This document shows, piece after piece, positions 11,408 through 23,592 of a stretch of 64,000 nt of DNA. The stretch is from assembly GCA_028583415.1 (NCBI GenBank), contig CM053270.1, forward strand, positions 696,001 through 760,000, written 5' to 3'. Made by a program: the position numbers and the translations under genes. This DNA is from Protea cynaroides. Taxonomy: Eukaryota; Streptophyta; Magnoliopsida; Proteales; Proteaceae. How positions within the stretch are numbered: the stretch's first letter is position 1; each line of letters begins with the position of its first letter. The notes below the pieces were generated by a model. That model worked only from the letters and a program-made list of their open reading frames with translations, was not told the DNA's origin and searched no databases.

Positions 11408-13989
11408 TTACAAGGGGAGCATTTCTTCCTCGGCGGTCGCAGCGGCCGGGTCTGCCAGATCCTCGGCGGGCAGTGCAAGTTCGGGGAGCTCCACCAGTGG
11501 AGTCTGCGGCACCTCGTAGGGGGGAAGGTCATCGTCGGGCGCTGGGGCAGCCTTGGCCTCCTTGGCCGACTACGCCAAAACTTATTCAGTGGCGGGCAGA
11601 GCCTCCTCGGACACTGCGGCATTCAATTCTTCAATCTGGACGACAATCGGAATTGTCGACCAGTTTATCTTGAGGGCCCCCTTGTCCCTCAGCTGATCCC
11701 TCAGGAACATTACTCCTCTCTCGAAGTAGCCGCTGGCTGCCTCCTCGACCTCTTCATCAAATTGAGCCGATGACTTGTACTCGTCAACGGCCCGAGACAA
11801 CTCGACCGGTGTTGCTCCTCGGCCTTGACCAATGCCTCCCTGGCACTCCGAGCATCGTCCTTGGACTTTTTCAGATTCTCCTCCAGCTCCTTCAGGCGCT
11901 CCTCCAGCTTTTGCCGGGCTTGCACTTCAACCTGTAGGTCGCCATCCGTTTTCTTCCACCCGTCCTCGAAAGTCCGGAGCTTTTCTTCAACGGAGAACAC
12001 CTTCTTGCGCTCCGTGTCAAGATCAGCCTTAGCCTTGGTCAACGACTCCTCGAGGGTGCTCTTCTCCTTGACGAGGCCCTCGACCTCCGACGATTTATTT
12101 GCGAAGTTCTCCTCAGTGGCTTGCAGGGCCTCGCGTAAGGAGATCTCTAGAACTTCCTTCTCGTCCAGGTCGACATATGCTCGGCACAGTCTTTCGCTAA
12201 GCTCGGAGAAGAGGTTCGTAGCCTGCACCAGACGACAATTACCCGGTTAGTACATATGGAAACACAACAAAAGCAGCTATCAGGGGCCGATCAATACCTG
12301 GACGAGGGCAGTAAACCCACGGGAGTATATTTCCTCGTGAGGCAAGCCGGCCGTGAACTTTATGTCTTCCGGCAAGCGCCCCTCAGCAGCCACGATCCTA
12401 GCCACCCGCTGGCTCTTAAAAACCGAGTCTATAGGCCTCAGCTTAAGCGCAGGGTGGATGGCCATTGTCGTGGCCGTTTGCTTCTCGCCCTGCTGGCGAG
12501 CCCCACCTTCGGCCTCTCCCCTGGTGGCTTCGGAGGCTGCTGTCGGATCGGCTACCCTAGGGCTGTCAGCAGCCCCCTTGGCTTTGGAAGCAGCAGCACC
12601 CTTGGGCTCGGCTGCCGAGGGAACTACCGTCTGGAGGGGCTGGGCGTCCACCACACCTCCTCGGGCAGGTTGGACTTCCTTCGTCGCAACCTCAGCCGTT
12701 TTCCCCTCTCCGCCGTCGAGTCGAGGAGCCGGCCTCTTCTTGTAAATGTCGGCTGGGAGCTCGGCAGCCGACCTAATCTTCTTTTTTGGGGGCTCCTCGG
12801 GCATGGGCCCCTTACCCTTGGCCTTTGCCGTGGCTGCTGGTCCCCTCCGAGGGTGGGAATCTGCCTCACCACTGACAGGCTGAGCTTTGGGTCCCGCTCG
12901 GGTGTTGACGAGTTGAACCCCCTTTTCGACATCGGCTTTCCGTTTGGCCATTATCCGAGCGACGATCTTGTCATCCTTGAATTTCACTGCAATAAGAAGA
13001 CGGTCAGAAACATAAACAGAACAGCACAAGAAAGACCTAAGGTTGTTAAACTTACCAAGAAGGCCGTGTCTGGCCAACTGCACGGGATCCGCTAAGTCGG
13101 AGAGGTGCACGGTCCCCCCAGCCATCATCTTCTTCAGAGTCGTTCTCTCCTCCGCCGTCAGGAAGGGAATTTTATTGAACCCTGTGGCGTCGACCACCAA
13201 CCAGACGTTTGACAGAGGGAGAGGTGGACCGCCCGCAGTAGGGCCCACGAAGAAGAACTTGTCCTTCCACCCGTGGATGGAGGAAGGCTTCTGGGAGATG
13301 GCCGGGAGCTTCTTCCCGCCCCTCTGGCTAAAGAAGTACCACCCGGTCATGGTCCAAGCTTCATTTAAGCTGGTCAACTGAAAGACCGACCGGAAGAGGT
13401 TCACGGTCGGAGTCTCGCCAAGACGGCGGACGAATATGATGAAGGCAAAGATGCATCGCCACCCATTCAGAGCGAGTTGGGAGGGGGCGATGCGATACGT
13501 CTGTAGAATCTCTACAACCAGGGGGTGGAAGGGGAACCTAAACCCTGACTCCAGAGTGTGCTCGTACACACAGATCTCCGAAGTGAGCACGGAGCAGGCC
13601 CACTCATCGGAGGTAGGGAGCCGAGGACGGACGTTTGTCATCGGCTCCTCGAGCTGGTATGCCCGGCAGACCGATAACAAGGCCGGCTCGGTCTTAATTT
13701 TACTTGGGATTCTCCAGGCCGGGACGGTAGCGAAGGACGCTACCGGCGGTCGTCCACCCCTCTGGAGGGAAGCCTGTTGGGGTGGAGGGCCCGCGGGACA
13801 ACCGCGCTCTTCTGCCTCGGAGGAACTCTTCTCAGATTCCTCCGGGCTGGAAGCCCTAGATTCATCAGACCATCCTCCGCCAGAGGAAGATGATCCGTCA
13901 GAGGAAGAAGTTTGGGATTGGGTCATTCTTCTGGTCACTCTCACCATACCAGAAGATGTGACGCTGTTGGAAGAGAAACTACTGAGCAT
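11408..13989 (-). pseudogene. E1 antisense gene: gypsy-type transposon-domain protein with coiled coil
   Basis: Minus-strand gene between pol and the 3' LTR. It begins at ATG 13989 with a Ser/Glu-rich N-terminus. Around residues 146-190 is the block LESGFRFPFHPLVVEIL plus APSQLALNGW, typical of the putative gypsy-type transposon family (PF04195-like). A long charged coiled coil follows (12222-11830; LEERLKELEENL), and a Pro/Ala/Glu-rich tail ends EEEMLPL then stop at 11408. Two GT-AG introns are visible: 13055-12987 (69 nt, phase 1) and 12297-12223 (75 nt, phase 0, with a TACTAAC branch site at 12246-12252). Damage: a one-base shift near 11810 and in-frame stops at 11582-11584 and just after (TAG near 11570). 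Antisense genes of this type are known in Tat elements; their role is unknown. The first 564 codons are open. Confidence 0.8.
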
Positions 13990-14147
13990 GAACTGAAAGG
14001 CGAACAGTTAGAAAACTTACTGGTTGCAGAAAAGGCGACTGAATGCACGAAGGAAAGCTTGGAGACAGAGATCGACTGGACTCCGAGTGCTCTGGGAGAA
14101 CTCCGATCGCAATTCAGGCAAATGGTTGAATGACTGAGGTAGGAAGG

Positions 14148-14155
14148 TATTTATA
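14148..14155 (-). promoter_or_regulatory. TATA box for the E1 antisense gene
   Basis: On the minus strand this reads TATAAATA within CCTATAAATACC, about 160 bp upstream of the antisense ATG at 13989. It suggests the antisense gene has its own promoter instead of relying on the LTR. Confidence 0.6.
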
Positions 14156-14674
14156 GGGCGAGCGACCGATAACTGTCTCTTCGGGTTCCGGACACGCGTT
14201 GCCGTCCCATTGGCTGTCCTCTGCTACGCCGGGCGCGACGTGACTGATTGACGTGCGCAATGATGGCGCACGTTCTCGAGGCACTCAGCTTCCTGCGGAC
14301 CGTCGGATTAATGAGACGATCCGTGTGCACTGTGTTCTCAGCCGTTCGATGCACTCAATCGATTCCGAGGCAAATAACATTTAATGGTGTTCATTCTCGA
14401 GGCGCACCGCCACTCGGTGTCCGTTGGATCGTGGATCGATTCGCGTCAAATTGGAAGATCCACGGTTGTGCACTCTCGCCTGAACCGAGACTGGCACCTC
14501 GAGCCCCGCGCCTCAACTAATCGTGCAGACGGAACGCAACCGTTTTTCCTTGGGAACAACCTATCATTCAATGCATCTGGCCGTCTGATATTCGGCCTCG
14601 TACGACGTAGATTTTTTTGGTGTTAAGCTTATTGCCCTGCCAAATTCACTGCATCCGACAGCGCAAGGGGCATC
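14156..14674. other. E1 region between antisense promoter and 3' LTR
   Basis: About 520 bp without a convincing reading frame. It would hold upstream promoter elements of the antisense gene. The last bases (GCGCAAGGGGCATC) are purine-rich and serve as the likely plus-strand primer next to the 3' LTR. Confidence 0.5.
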
Positions 14675-15388
14675 TGTTAGGAGGGAAATGATCCCTCCAC
14701 TTAAAATATTACACGTGTCCAGTTGAGCCTTCGGAGTCTGAGCGCTCGGAGTATCTCGCACTCGTCCTCGTGGACTCGGCCTATTGTGCACACGGCCTCT
14801 CATGCGCTCGGCCTCCCTGGCAGCGCTCGGATAATCAGTCCTACTCGGCTATAGTTCTCAGACTGAGCCAGAGTCCTAATGTGATTAGGATTGTCTCCGA
14901 GGAGTCCTTCTCCCAGTATGATACGACACCGACTATCCCGGTGGGCCGTTACACGCCAACAGGTGTCAATCACAGAGCTGACCGACCTAGCTTCCTTGGC
15001 TAAGGTCTCCGACTCCTACTCGGAGTCTACTGCCCAGGTGTCCCATAGAGCGACACATGGCAGTCCTACTGGCAATCTACTTCCCTAAGTCCCGGTGCTT
15101 CCATGCTTCTTCCCAATCTATAAGTAGAGGTCATCCCTCAAGGTAAAGGATTATGCTTTAACGCACTTACAAGCTACAAATTATCATTCATCCTACACGC
15201 TCAACTCATTCATCCTCCCACTTTCTCTAAACTGGAGATAGCCTTCTGTTGTCTCTTGACTGTTTACCTTGGGAATCTCACTTAGGCATCAGAGGGTAAC
15301 CGGGGCTTAGGCGCCCCCTCCTTTGTCTCTTCTCTGTTGTTGCAGGTAACTCAGAGCGTGGATCAACGGGCGATTTTCAACCGTAACA
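14675..15388 (+). repeat. E1 3' LTR
   Basis: 714 bp, the same length as the 5' LTR with about 12 substitutions and no indels seen. Followed by the CCCCC duplication at 15389-15393. Confidence 0.95.
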
Positions 15389-15393
15389 CCCCC

Positions 15394-17067
15394 GTATCTC
15401 CCCTGATGCTCTACCCATACCAGTACCTTAGCCCCTACTGGCCAGAGCTCGCAAACTGGGCTCGCAACTAACCAGTCCTATATGTCATCAATGTATGCTC
15501 TATCCCAGCACAACCGTCTATGGCATAGAGATAGAGCTAAGGCATTCCCACACCTCCCCTGATGCCCTATCCGCAACTAACCCACTAGGATAGAAACAAT
15601 ACGCAGTAGACCCTATCCCAACATAACTCCCTACGGCATAGAGATAGAGCTAAAGCATCGTGGACAAGCCAGCGTCGACTCGGAGACCACAGTGCCACAT
15701 AACCATGGCCAGGCCAGCATCATTATCGGAGACCACCGTACCACGACCTTCCCCTGATGCCCCACCCGTACCAAGCATGTTAAGACAGAATACTACAAAA
15801 GGTGCTAGTGTGAGGAGCGATCCCAGGCCCATGCCCCACTCCACACACTAACGAAAACAATCACATGCTTAACAATCACATCCTAACAATGCATGAACAG
15901 TAATAATAACTGAAATTAAAAGATGGCATGTGAATATGCACAAACATCACATTATATATAATCAGGTGGTTAACAACGATTTACTTTCCATTAATTATTA
16001 GGTTTAGGTCAGATTCCCTTACCTGACGCTCGTTTGTTAGCTTGCTCCACGTCGCAAGATGCAAATGAAAAGTCACAAAGTCCTACAGTATTATTAGGGT
16101 TTCATTAGAATAGCTTCTTAGGGTTTCATGTTGGTCGGAAACCAACAAAGTTACAAAAATAATCTCACAGAGCTGACCGGTGGCATGTACCAGTCGCAGC
16201 TCTGTGGGAAAGACTGGCGACCGGTATGGTCATCCGGTCCCCACAGACTAGCCTCCCGAGGGATACCGGTGGCAACATACCGGCCGTACTGTGTGCAACC
16301 GGTATAGTCGACTGGTATGTCTTCGGAAGACCATACATGGGTTTTTCGACTGCCGTCGTTCATCCTCCATGGATTTCAAGGGTTTCTCCTATCCATTCTA
16401 AGTCTACGCTTTGAGTTAGGGTTATCTCCAACTCATTCGAGTCTAGTTTCGATGAATATCATCTCGGAACTCGAATCTAGAGTTTGACGGCAACTTAAGG
16501 TTTATTGGTCAATTAGGGTTTTAAATCAACACCTACTTTGCATGGTATTGATCCACCCACACAACTATTCTAGAGTCATAGGATAAGAAGAATGGTTAAA
16601 ACACTTACTGTTGACTAGCGTAGAGTGAGCTTCGTCGAACGGCAATGGCGGCACCTCCTTCTTCTTCCTAGCTTCCTCTCCTTTCCAACCTCCTTCTCTT
16701 CTCTAAGGTTTGTGAGAGATAATGGAAAGGATTTGAGGAGGCTTAAGGGTGTATATATAGGCTAGAATTAGGGTTTAGTAACCCTATTAGGATTAGGAAA
16801 GTCTTAGGATTCGAAATCAGGAAAGTGAGACCCTCAGAAGTCAATTTCCGGATTTCCACATTCAGCTGCGCAGAGCTGACCGGTCGACCGGTACCAAGAC
16901 CGGTACCATCGACTGGTCAACATAAAATGATGACTAATTAACCGTCTTTGATCCAATTTCATACCTGCTTGTCATCCGCTCGTCCCGTCTGGCCCGGTGA
17001 TGATCGGATGACCTGCTACGACACAAAACCAAGGTTTAGACCGGGTTTACAGAGTGCGGGTCTTACA
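15394..17067 (-). repeat. E2 3' LTR, proximal part
   Basis: Resumes exactly where 3364 stopped and matches 22904-24565 of the 5' LTR. Contains the promoter-like CTATATATACACC (minus, around 16751-16760) and the 60-nt exon-like segment (near 16031-16090). It ends GGGTCTTACA at the internal boundary and is followed by a duplicated polypurine tract (17068-17134). Confidence 0.9.
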
Positions 17068-17133
17068 ACTCCCCCACCCTTAAAAGAAATTTCGTCCCAA
17101 AATTTGCATGTAGGTTTCACAACTCCCCCACTC

Positions 17134-20100
17134 TTAAAAGAAATTTTGGCCCCGAAATTTGAACGTACCTTGATCGTCGAAAAGGTTAGGGTACTCCTTC
17201 CTCATCGCGCTCTCCTCTTCCCAAGTAATTTCCTCCATATTTTGGCTTCTCTAATGCACCTTCACATAATGGATATCCTTGGTTCGAAGTTGCTGTACCT
17301 TTCTACTTGAGAGCATCACAGGCACCACTTCGAATGTTAAGTCTTCAGTCAAGTTTGGGGAATCAGCGGTCAAGATGTACGATGGATCTCTGACATACTT
17401 CTTCAGTAATGATACATGGAATACGTTATGAACGCTTGACATAGATGGTGGTAGAGCCAATTGATATGCTACATTACCACGTCGGGTTAATATCTCATAT
17501 GGTCCCACACACCTGGGGCATAGCTTCCCCTTCTTACCAAACCGTTTCAGACCTCGCACCGGTGATACCTTCAAGAATACCTTGTCACCCACTGCAAACT
17601 CCAGATCTCGACGTCGATTATCCGCATAGTGCTTTTGTCGAACTTGAGCTGTCTTTACTCTCTCCTTGATCTGATCAATCACTCGGCAAGTTTCTTCAAC
17701 AAACTCTAGTCCTACAATTCTTCTTTCTCCCACCTCGTTCCATAACAGAGGTGTACGACACTTCTTCCCATAGAGTGCTTCATATGGGGCCATCTGAATT
17801 GTAGCCTGATAGCTGTTGTTGTAAGCGAACTCGATAAGTGATAGCTTCTCATCCCAAGCTCCCTTGAAATCTATTGCACAAGCTCGGAGCATATCTTCTA
17901 AAATTTGAATAGTTCGCTTTGACTGTCCGTCCGATTGAGGGTGAAAAGCTATACTGAACTTCAACTTCGTTCCCATAGCTTTCTGTAATCCTTCCCAGAA
18001 CTTTGATGTAAAACGGGGATCTTTGTCAGATACTATACTCTCTGGAACGCCATGAAGTCTGACTATATTATCAACATATAACTTGGCCAGTTTCTCCATG
18101 GTATATTGAGGTCTGACCGCAATAAATCGAGCTGTCTTGGTGAGTCGGTCAACTATAACCCAAACTGCATCCACTGACCTTGGTGTCAAAGGTACGCCAA
18201 TGACGAAATCCATGGTTATACAATCCCACATCCATGCAAGTTCCGATAATAGCTGTAGTAAACCTGCGGGTCTCTGCCTTTCTGCTTTAACTTGTTGACA
18301 ATTCAGACATTGGAACACAAAACGAGCTATATCTTTTTTCATACCCCTCCACCAATATAGTTTTCTTAAATCATGGTACATTTTGGTACTCCCTGGATGT
18401 ACCGAATATGGAGTGTAATGCGCTTCAGTCATAACTCGACCTCTAATATTGCAGTCTTCACTCTCAGGTATACATAATCATCCACGATACCTGAGTACCT
18501 TGTTTGAATCCAAGGTAAAGTCAGGATTGCTCGTACCCTTCTCTAAGTCTTCTTGCACTGTTTTGAGATGTGGATCCTGTAGGATTGCTATATTGATTTC
18601 ATCAACTAGATCCGGTGAGATATTCAAAGCTGCGAACATCATGGTGAGCTTATGAATTAAGCCTTGCTTGACTGGATCTTCTGCAGTTTCAATTATATAC
18701 TCTTCATCACCTTCGACTGAACTTGAGGCTACGACACATAATGCAGCATTTGTACTAGGTCCTGCCTCAGGTTTCGATGCCCACTTTCTTCTTAAGGCGT
18801 CAGCCATCACATTTGCTTTACCTGGATGGTACTGGATGTCACAATCATAATCTTTCAACAATTCCAACCATTTTCTCTGTCTCATATTCAGATCCTTCTA
18901 AGTGAAAAGATAAGTTAAGCTCTTGTGATCTGACTTGATCTGAAACTTCTCACCATACAAGTAGTGTCTCCAAGTCTTGATTGCATGTATAACCGCTGCT
19001 AGCTCCAAATCATGCGTAGGATAGTTCTTCTCATGCTCCTTTAACTGTCTTGATGCGTAAGCAATCACCTGTTCTCCTTGCATCAATACACACCCAATAC
19101 CCAACCCTGAAGCATCCGTATATAAGGTAAATGGTACGCTTGGTTCTGGGATGGTCAAGATAGGTGCAGAGACTAGTCTTGACTTCAAAGTCTGAAAGCA
19201 CTTCTCACACTCATCTGTCCATATGAATTTCTCTCCCTTCTTGGTCAATCTGGTGAGTGGAACAACGATCCTGGAGTAATCTTCCACGAATCTTCTATAA
19301 TAACCAGCCATCCCAAGGAAACTACGAATCTCCGCAACAGATTTTGGTGCTTTCCATCCTACTATAGCAGCTATCTTACTTGGATCAACCTTGATACCGT
19401 CTTCAGATACTACATGGCCTAAGAAAGCCACTTCCTTCAGCCAAAACTTGCACTTCTTGAACTTAGCATAAAGCTTTTCTTGTCTCAACCGTTGTAGGGC
19501 TGCCCTCAAATGTGTTGTATGGGTCTCCATGTCTTTAGAGTAGATCAATATGTCATCGATGAATACGATGACCGAAGTGTCCAACATATCATGGAACTGA
19601 CATCATGAAACACTCGGTTCATCAGTTCCATGAACGACGCTGGAGCATTGGTCAACCCGAAAGACATAACTAGAAACTCATAATGGCCATACCTCGTCCT
19701 GAAAGCAATCTTCAGAATATCTCTGGCCTTGATCTTCAGTTGGTGATACCCCGATCGGAGATCAATCTTCGAGAAAACCTTTGCACCCTGCAATTGATCA
19801 AACAGATCATCGATTCTAGGCAAAGGATACCGATTCTTGATAGTCAACTTGTTCAGTTCACGGTAGTCAATGCACAGCCTTACACTTCCGTCTTTCTTCT
19901 TGACGAATAATACCGGTGCTCACCAAGGCGATATGCTAGGTCGTATGAAACCCTTATCTAACAATTCTTGTAGTTGGGTCTTCAACTCCTTTAACTCGGT
20001 AGGGGCCATCCTATATGGTGCTTTGGACACCGGCGCCGAACATGGCATAAGGTCTATTACAAACTCTGTAGCCCTGTCCGACGGTAGACCTGGAAGCTCC

Positions 20101-20620
20101 TCTGGAAATACATCTGGGAAATCTCGAACCACATCTATATCTTCCATCTAGTGTGACTCCGCCGTGATGTCGACTACAGATACTAGATACCCCACTCCCC
20201 CTTTCTCTAAGCATCGCTTGGCTTTTAGGGCGGAGAGGATCAGCTTCCGCTTCCTAGATAGCCTGATCCCAGTGAAGCTATACTCCCTTCCCTTTTTGTC
20301 AGTAAGCACAAACTTCCTTTCACCACATAATAGGATGGCTGAATGATGGCCTAGCCAATCCATTCCCAAGATGACATCAAAGTCTTCCATCTTGAGTAGC
20401 ACCAAACTTGCTTCTAAGTCTCGGCCCTCAATACATACAGTACATGGTCCATAATATTCAGTCAAAGCCACTTCGACTCCTAGCAGAGAGCAAACTATCA
20501 AGCTTGGGTTCAAGTACTTAATTGGTAACTCCATTCGTTTTCCAAAGGAAATAGAACAAATGAGTGCGTGGCCCCAGAGTCAAATAATACTTTGGTAGGT
20601 ATACCAGCTACATTTATAAT
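17134..20620 (-). pseudogene. pol: E2 pol: protease, RT, RNase H, integrase, chromodomain-like tail (broken)
   Basis: Protease begins near 20620 with an intact Asp-Ser-Gly active site (around 20565). RT runs about 20090-19400 with FIDDILIYSKD at about 19560; RNase H (LYTDASGLGIGCVLMQGEQ) at about 19130-18900. Integrase is in 18432-17251: HHCC finger (AHYTPYSVHPGSTKMYHDL, CLNCQQ), D (TMDFVIGVP), D (VSDKDPRF) and E (QSDGQSKRTI), then a tail resembling the chromodomain-like end of Tekay/Del elements (VQQLRTKDIHYVKV). Stops lie at 18898-18900, between 18478 and 18432, and 17251-17253 inside the tail. A 14-bp inverted filler near 19588-19601 shifts the frame within RT. The usual C-terminus is recognisable to 17134. 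Non-functional. Confidence 0.88.
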
Positions 20621-20705
20621 TTTTGGAATTTTTATCATCCCTTAGTTCTATATGCGCATACACACAAATGAAAATTAGTAAGCCAAATAGTAAGGGATAG
20701 AGTCA

Positions 20706-21918
20706 TACCAGTGACCACATCAGGTGATGCAGCTGCCTCTTCAGTGGTGACCGCATAAACTTTTCCTTGCTGGGGAGGTTGCTTCCTAGGTAGAGTGCAG
20801 GTCCTTGCAATATCACCCACTTGCTGACAGTTGAAACATTTGATATTCGGGTTGAATCTGGCATTCTGAGGCACAGGTGGTGCCGCATTGTTCCTAGCAG
20901 GCACTGTAGCGGTCTGAGCCCTGTATGGGCGGAAGGGTCTATTGTTACCGCCACCCGAACTCTCAATAGCGGGTCTCTTCACTCCCCTGTTCTGAGCGAA
21001 GAAGCTGTCCCTCTGACTGGATTCTATCACCCTCGCAACCTGCACAGCCTCATTATAGATTTTCTTGTCCAGAGCCAATATGTGCTCTCTGATGCTTCCA
21101 CATAGTCCCATGGTGAACCTACGTGTTTTGGTCTCTTCTTCTTGCATACTTGCCGGTGCGAAGAAAAATAACTCTTCGTACCTCTGCTGGTAAGCATCCA
21201 CAGTCGATTGAGACTATTGCAAATTAAGGAACTCCTTCTCCATCTGATCTCTGAAGCTCTTTGAAAAATATTTATCGAAGAAGGCAACCTTGAACACTTC
21301 CCAATGCACCTGTGTATGCTTCGTCTCCAGCTATGCCCGTGTAGAATTCCACCAAGCATTTGCATCTTCTTTCAGCATATCAGTGGCAAATAAGACCTTT
21401 TCATCCTCTGTACAGGTCATCAGTCGGAAGTTTTTCTCCATCTCTGCAACCCACTGTGCTGGCCACAATGGGTTCCCTGTCTTACCAGTGAATGATGAAG
21501 GCTTCAACTTCAGGAATCTATCCACCGCTCTGCTCAGATCATGCTGTCCCTGAGTGTTCATTCCGTACCATGGTGGTGGATACGGATAGGCTCCCAAGTA
21601 CGCAGAAGGTGATGGAAACTGGTGCGGTGGTGGTACATTCTGTGCTTGGCCCATCGGCCTTGGGCTACCCTGCATCGACTGTGAAGTATTTTTCTCTCCA
21701 GACTCAGGCGTACCTCCAGTGGGAACAGAACCCGGTGGCCTGAACATCTTCAGTATCTCGCTCAGGAATTTTTTCTGCTGAGCTTGCATCTGATAGACCA
21801 GGTTTGTAACAATGGTCTCCGAATTCCTGTGAGGTGGGCCAAGTAAATTTGTCGGTGCCCTTGGAACCTGCTCTTCCTCAACTATCGGGCTTGGCTCTCT
21901 AACATATCCAGTTTCCAC
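20706..21918 (-). pseudogene. gag: E2 gag (broken)
   Basis: Starts at ATG 21918, just after the leader. The N-terminus is Pro/Gln-rich (NLLGPPHRNSETIVTNLVY), then the Gag core (LKPSSFTGKTGNPLWPAQW, EKNFRLM), then YEELFFFAPASMQEEETK, and a CCHC knuckle near 20835-20795 (CFNCQQVGDIARTC). Stops at 21331-21333 and near 21214 interrupt one frame. It ends SPDVVTG beside a GTATG donor-like site leading into the gag-pol spacer. No acceptor matching those of E3-E5 is visible at the protease end in this copy. Confidence 0.85.
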
Positions 21919-22218
21919 ATTTTCCTCTCTTCACAGTACAGTTTATATAATAGGGTAACTATCCAGCTTGTGGACCGTACCCTGTAGCACTCTTAACTTT
22001 ATCACTCTTGACTCTTAAATAGATGTTTTTATGGTTCTTCCTAACTAGAGCATGTGCATTATTAAATTTCATATTTAATATAGTATATTATGCTCTTCTT
22101 AATCAGTCTCAGGTATCAAACAATGCTTAGGGTGTGTTTATATTAAGATTTTTAAATTTTCCTAACTCAGTTCATCGACTTAGTTAAGTGCAATTTGGTC
22201 TATGGACAGAGCCCGAGA
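21919..22218 (-). other. E2 leader between PBS and gag
   Basis: About 300 bp, AT-rich, homologous to E3 25569-25840. In E2 it runs straight into gag; in E3 the antisense gene and a further leader lie between. No reading frame of note. Confidence 0.7.
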
Positions 22219-22230
22219 GCTCTGATACCA
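22219..22230 (-). promoter_or_regulatory. E2 primer binding site (initiator Met tRNA type)
   Basis: TGGTATCAGAGC on the minus strand, three bases from the 5' LTR end. This is the standard plant iMet primer site. Confidence 0.9.
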
Positions 22231-22521
22231 AGTTGTCACACCCCAATTCTGATCCAACCAGAATGGTGTGAGTGAACCGTCATTGAACCAACGGTTTACA
22301 CCAGGATCTCGAATAGGCCGTGTCCACTCATACAAACCATTACACATAACCACAATCAGAATATAAATAGTACATCGGAAGTCTTTAAAATAGAATGAAC
22401 TGAGTATCTATTGATAATTTAAATAAAATATCCCATTATTCAAATCCAATCATAAAATATAATATCATTACACCCCTTTAAAGGTCAACCGAAACTAACT
22501 GAAACAAATAAATAAAATCAA

Positions 22522-22655
22522 TCACAGGTACACGCAGAAAGGGCACTCGCATGAAGCGTCATGCTCGTCCTCTCCTGCCTGTACGTCCAACGCCGCAACA
22601 CCACCATACACCGGAGCATTCATATAGTCGTCAACAGTGTAACCTGCATCAACAT
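22522..22655 (-). CDS. LTR terminal exon: small Cys-rich peptide (E2 5' LTR copy)
   Basis: Follows a TTGTTTTTAG acceptor-like site. It encodes 44 residues: DVDAGYTVDDYMNAPVYGG, then VAALDVQAG, then EDEHDASCECPFCVYL and stop. Reading back through the putative intron, an unspliced frame has an ATG at 22743 giving 73 residues, but only the part after the AG is conserved in other LTR families. The upstream 60-nt segment joins it in phase and stays open (ending ANKRAS). Function unknown. Confidence 0.5.
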
Positions 22656-23532
22656 CTAAAAACAATGTGTACACAAGGGTGAGCTCACAACTTAGCTCAG
22701 TAAGACAATCAGACAGTTTCACAATATTATGCATGAATAACAATCAATTTTATGCTATGGTCTGGTTTTAAGTTTGCAATGTGCTATAGAAAGGTTTGGT
22801 GTCCCCCGCACCTCTATACACGAGTGTGTGGCACCTCATGGATCACACCCCCATTGGCCCACATGCACCCATCATGGAATAGAGATAGAGCTAAGATACC
22901 CCCGTATCTCCCCTGATGCTCTACCCATACCAGTACCTAAGCCCCTACTAGCCAGGGCTTGCAAATTGGGCTCACAACTAACCAATCCTATATGTCATCA
23001 ATGTATGCTCTATCCCAGCACAGTCGTCTACGGCATAGAGATAGAGCTAAGGCATTCCCACACCTCCCCTGATGCCCTATCTGCAACTAACCCACTAGGA
23101 TAGAAACAATACGCAGTAGACCCTATCCCAACATAACTCCCTACGGCATAGAGATAGAGCTAAAGCATCGTGGACTAGCCAGCGTCGACTCGGAGACCAC
23201 AGTGCCACATAACCATGGCCAGGCCAGCATCAATATCGGAGACCACTGTACCACGACCTTCCCCTGATGCCCCACCCGTACCAAGCATGTTAAGACAGAA
23301 TACTATAAAAGGTGCTAGTGTGAGGAGCGATCCCAGGCCCATGCCCTACTCCACATACTAACGAAAACAATCACATGCTTAACAATCACATCCTAACAAT
23401 GCATGAACAGTAATAATAACTGAAATTAAAAGATGGCATGTGAATATGCACAAACATCACATCATATATAATCAGGTGGTTAACAACGATTTACTATCCA
23501 TTAATTATTAGGTTTAGGTCAGATTCCCTTAC

Positions 23533-23592
23533 CTGATGCTCGTTTGTTAGCTTGCTCCACGTCGCAAGATGCAAACCGAAAGTCACAGAGTC
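23533..23592 (-). other. Exon-like 60-nt segment in E2 5' LTR
   Basis: Bounded by ACTGTAG and CAG|GTAAGGG on the minus strand. Open in the phase that joins 22655, ending in a Ser codon split G|AT to Asp. Same length and phase as in E3 and E4 although the nucleotide sequence is well diverged. Confidence 0.4.

Larger units (their letters stand above)
3365..15388 (+). mobile_element. E1: Tat-lineage (Retand-like) Ty3/gypsy element, 12.0 kb, nested in the E2 3' LTR
   Basis: Both LTRs are 714 bp (3365-4078 and 14675-15388) with about 12 differences by eye (1.7 percent), nearly all transitions. Perfect CCCCC target duplication at 3360-3364 and 15389-15393; the empty site is in the E2 5' LTR at 22899-22903. 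Contains a near-intact gag-pol with a second RNase H domain, a 102-bp tandem array, and a spliced antisense gene between pol and the 3' LTR. The youngest and best-preserved element here; it has one in-frame stop in integrase. Confidence 0.95.

Noticed and set aside
12256..13095. 279-codon plus frame opposite the E1 antisense gene
   Set aside because: Shadow of the minus-strand gene, whose splice sites and domain block make it the real one.
13989..14034. 33-nt intron just upstream of the E1 antisense ATG (GTAAGTTTT to TTTCAG)
   Set aside because: Too short for a plant intron, although the borders look right.
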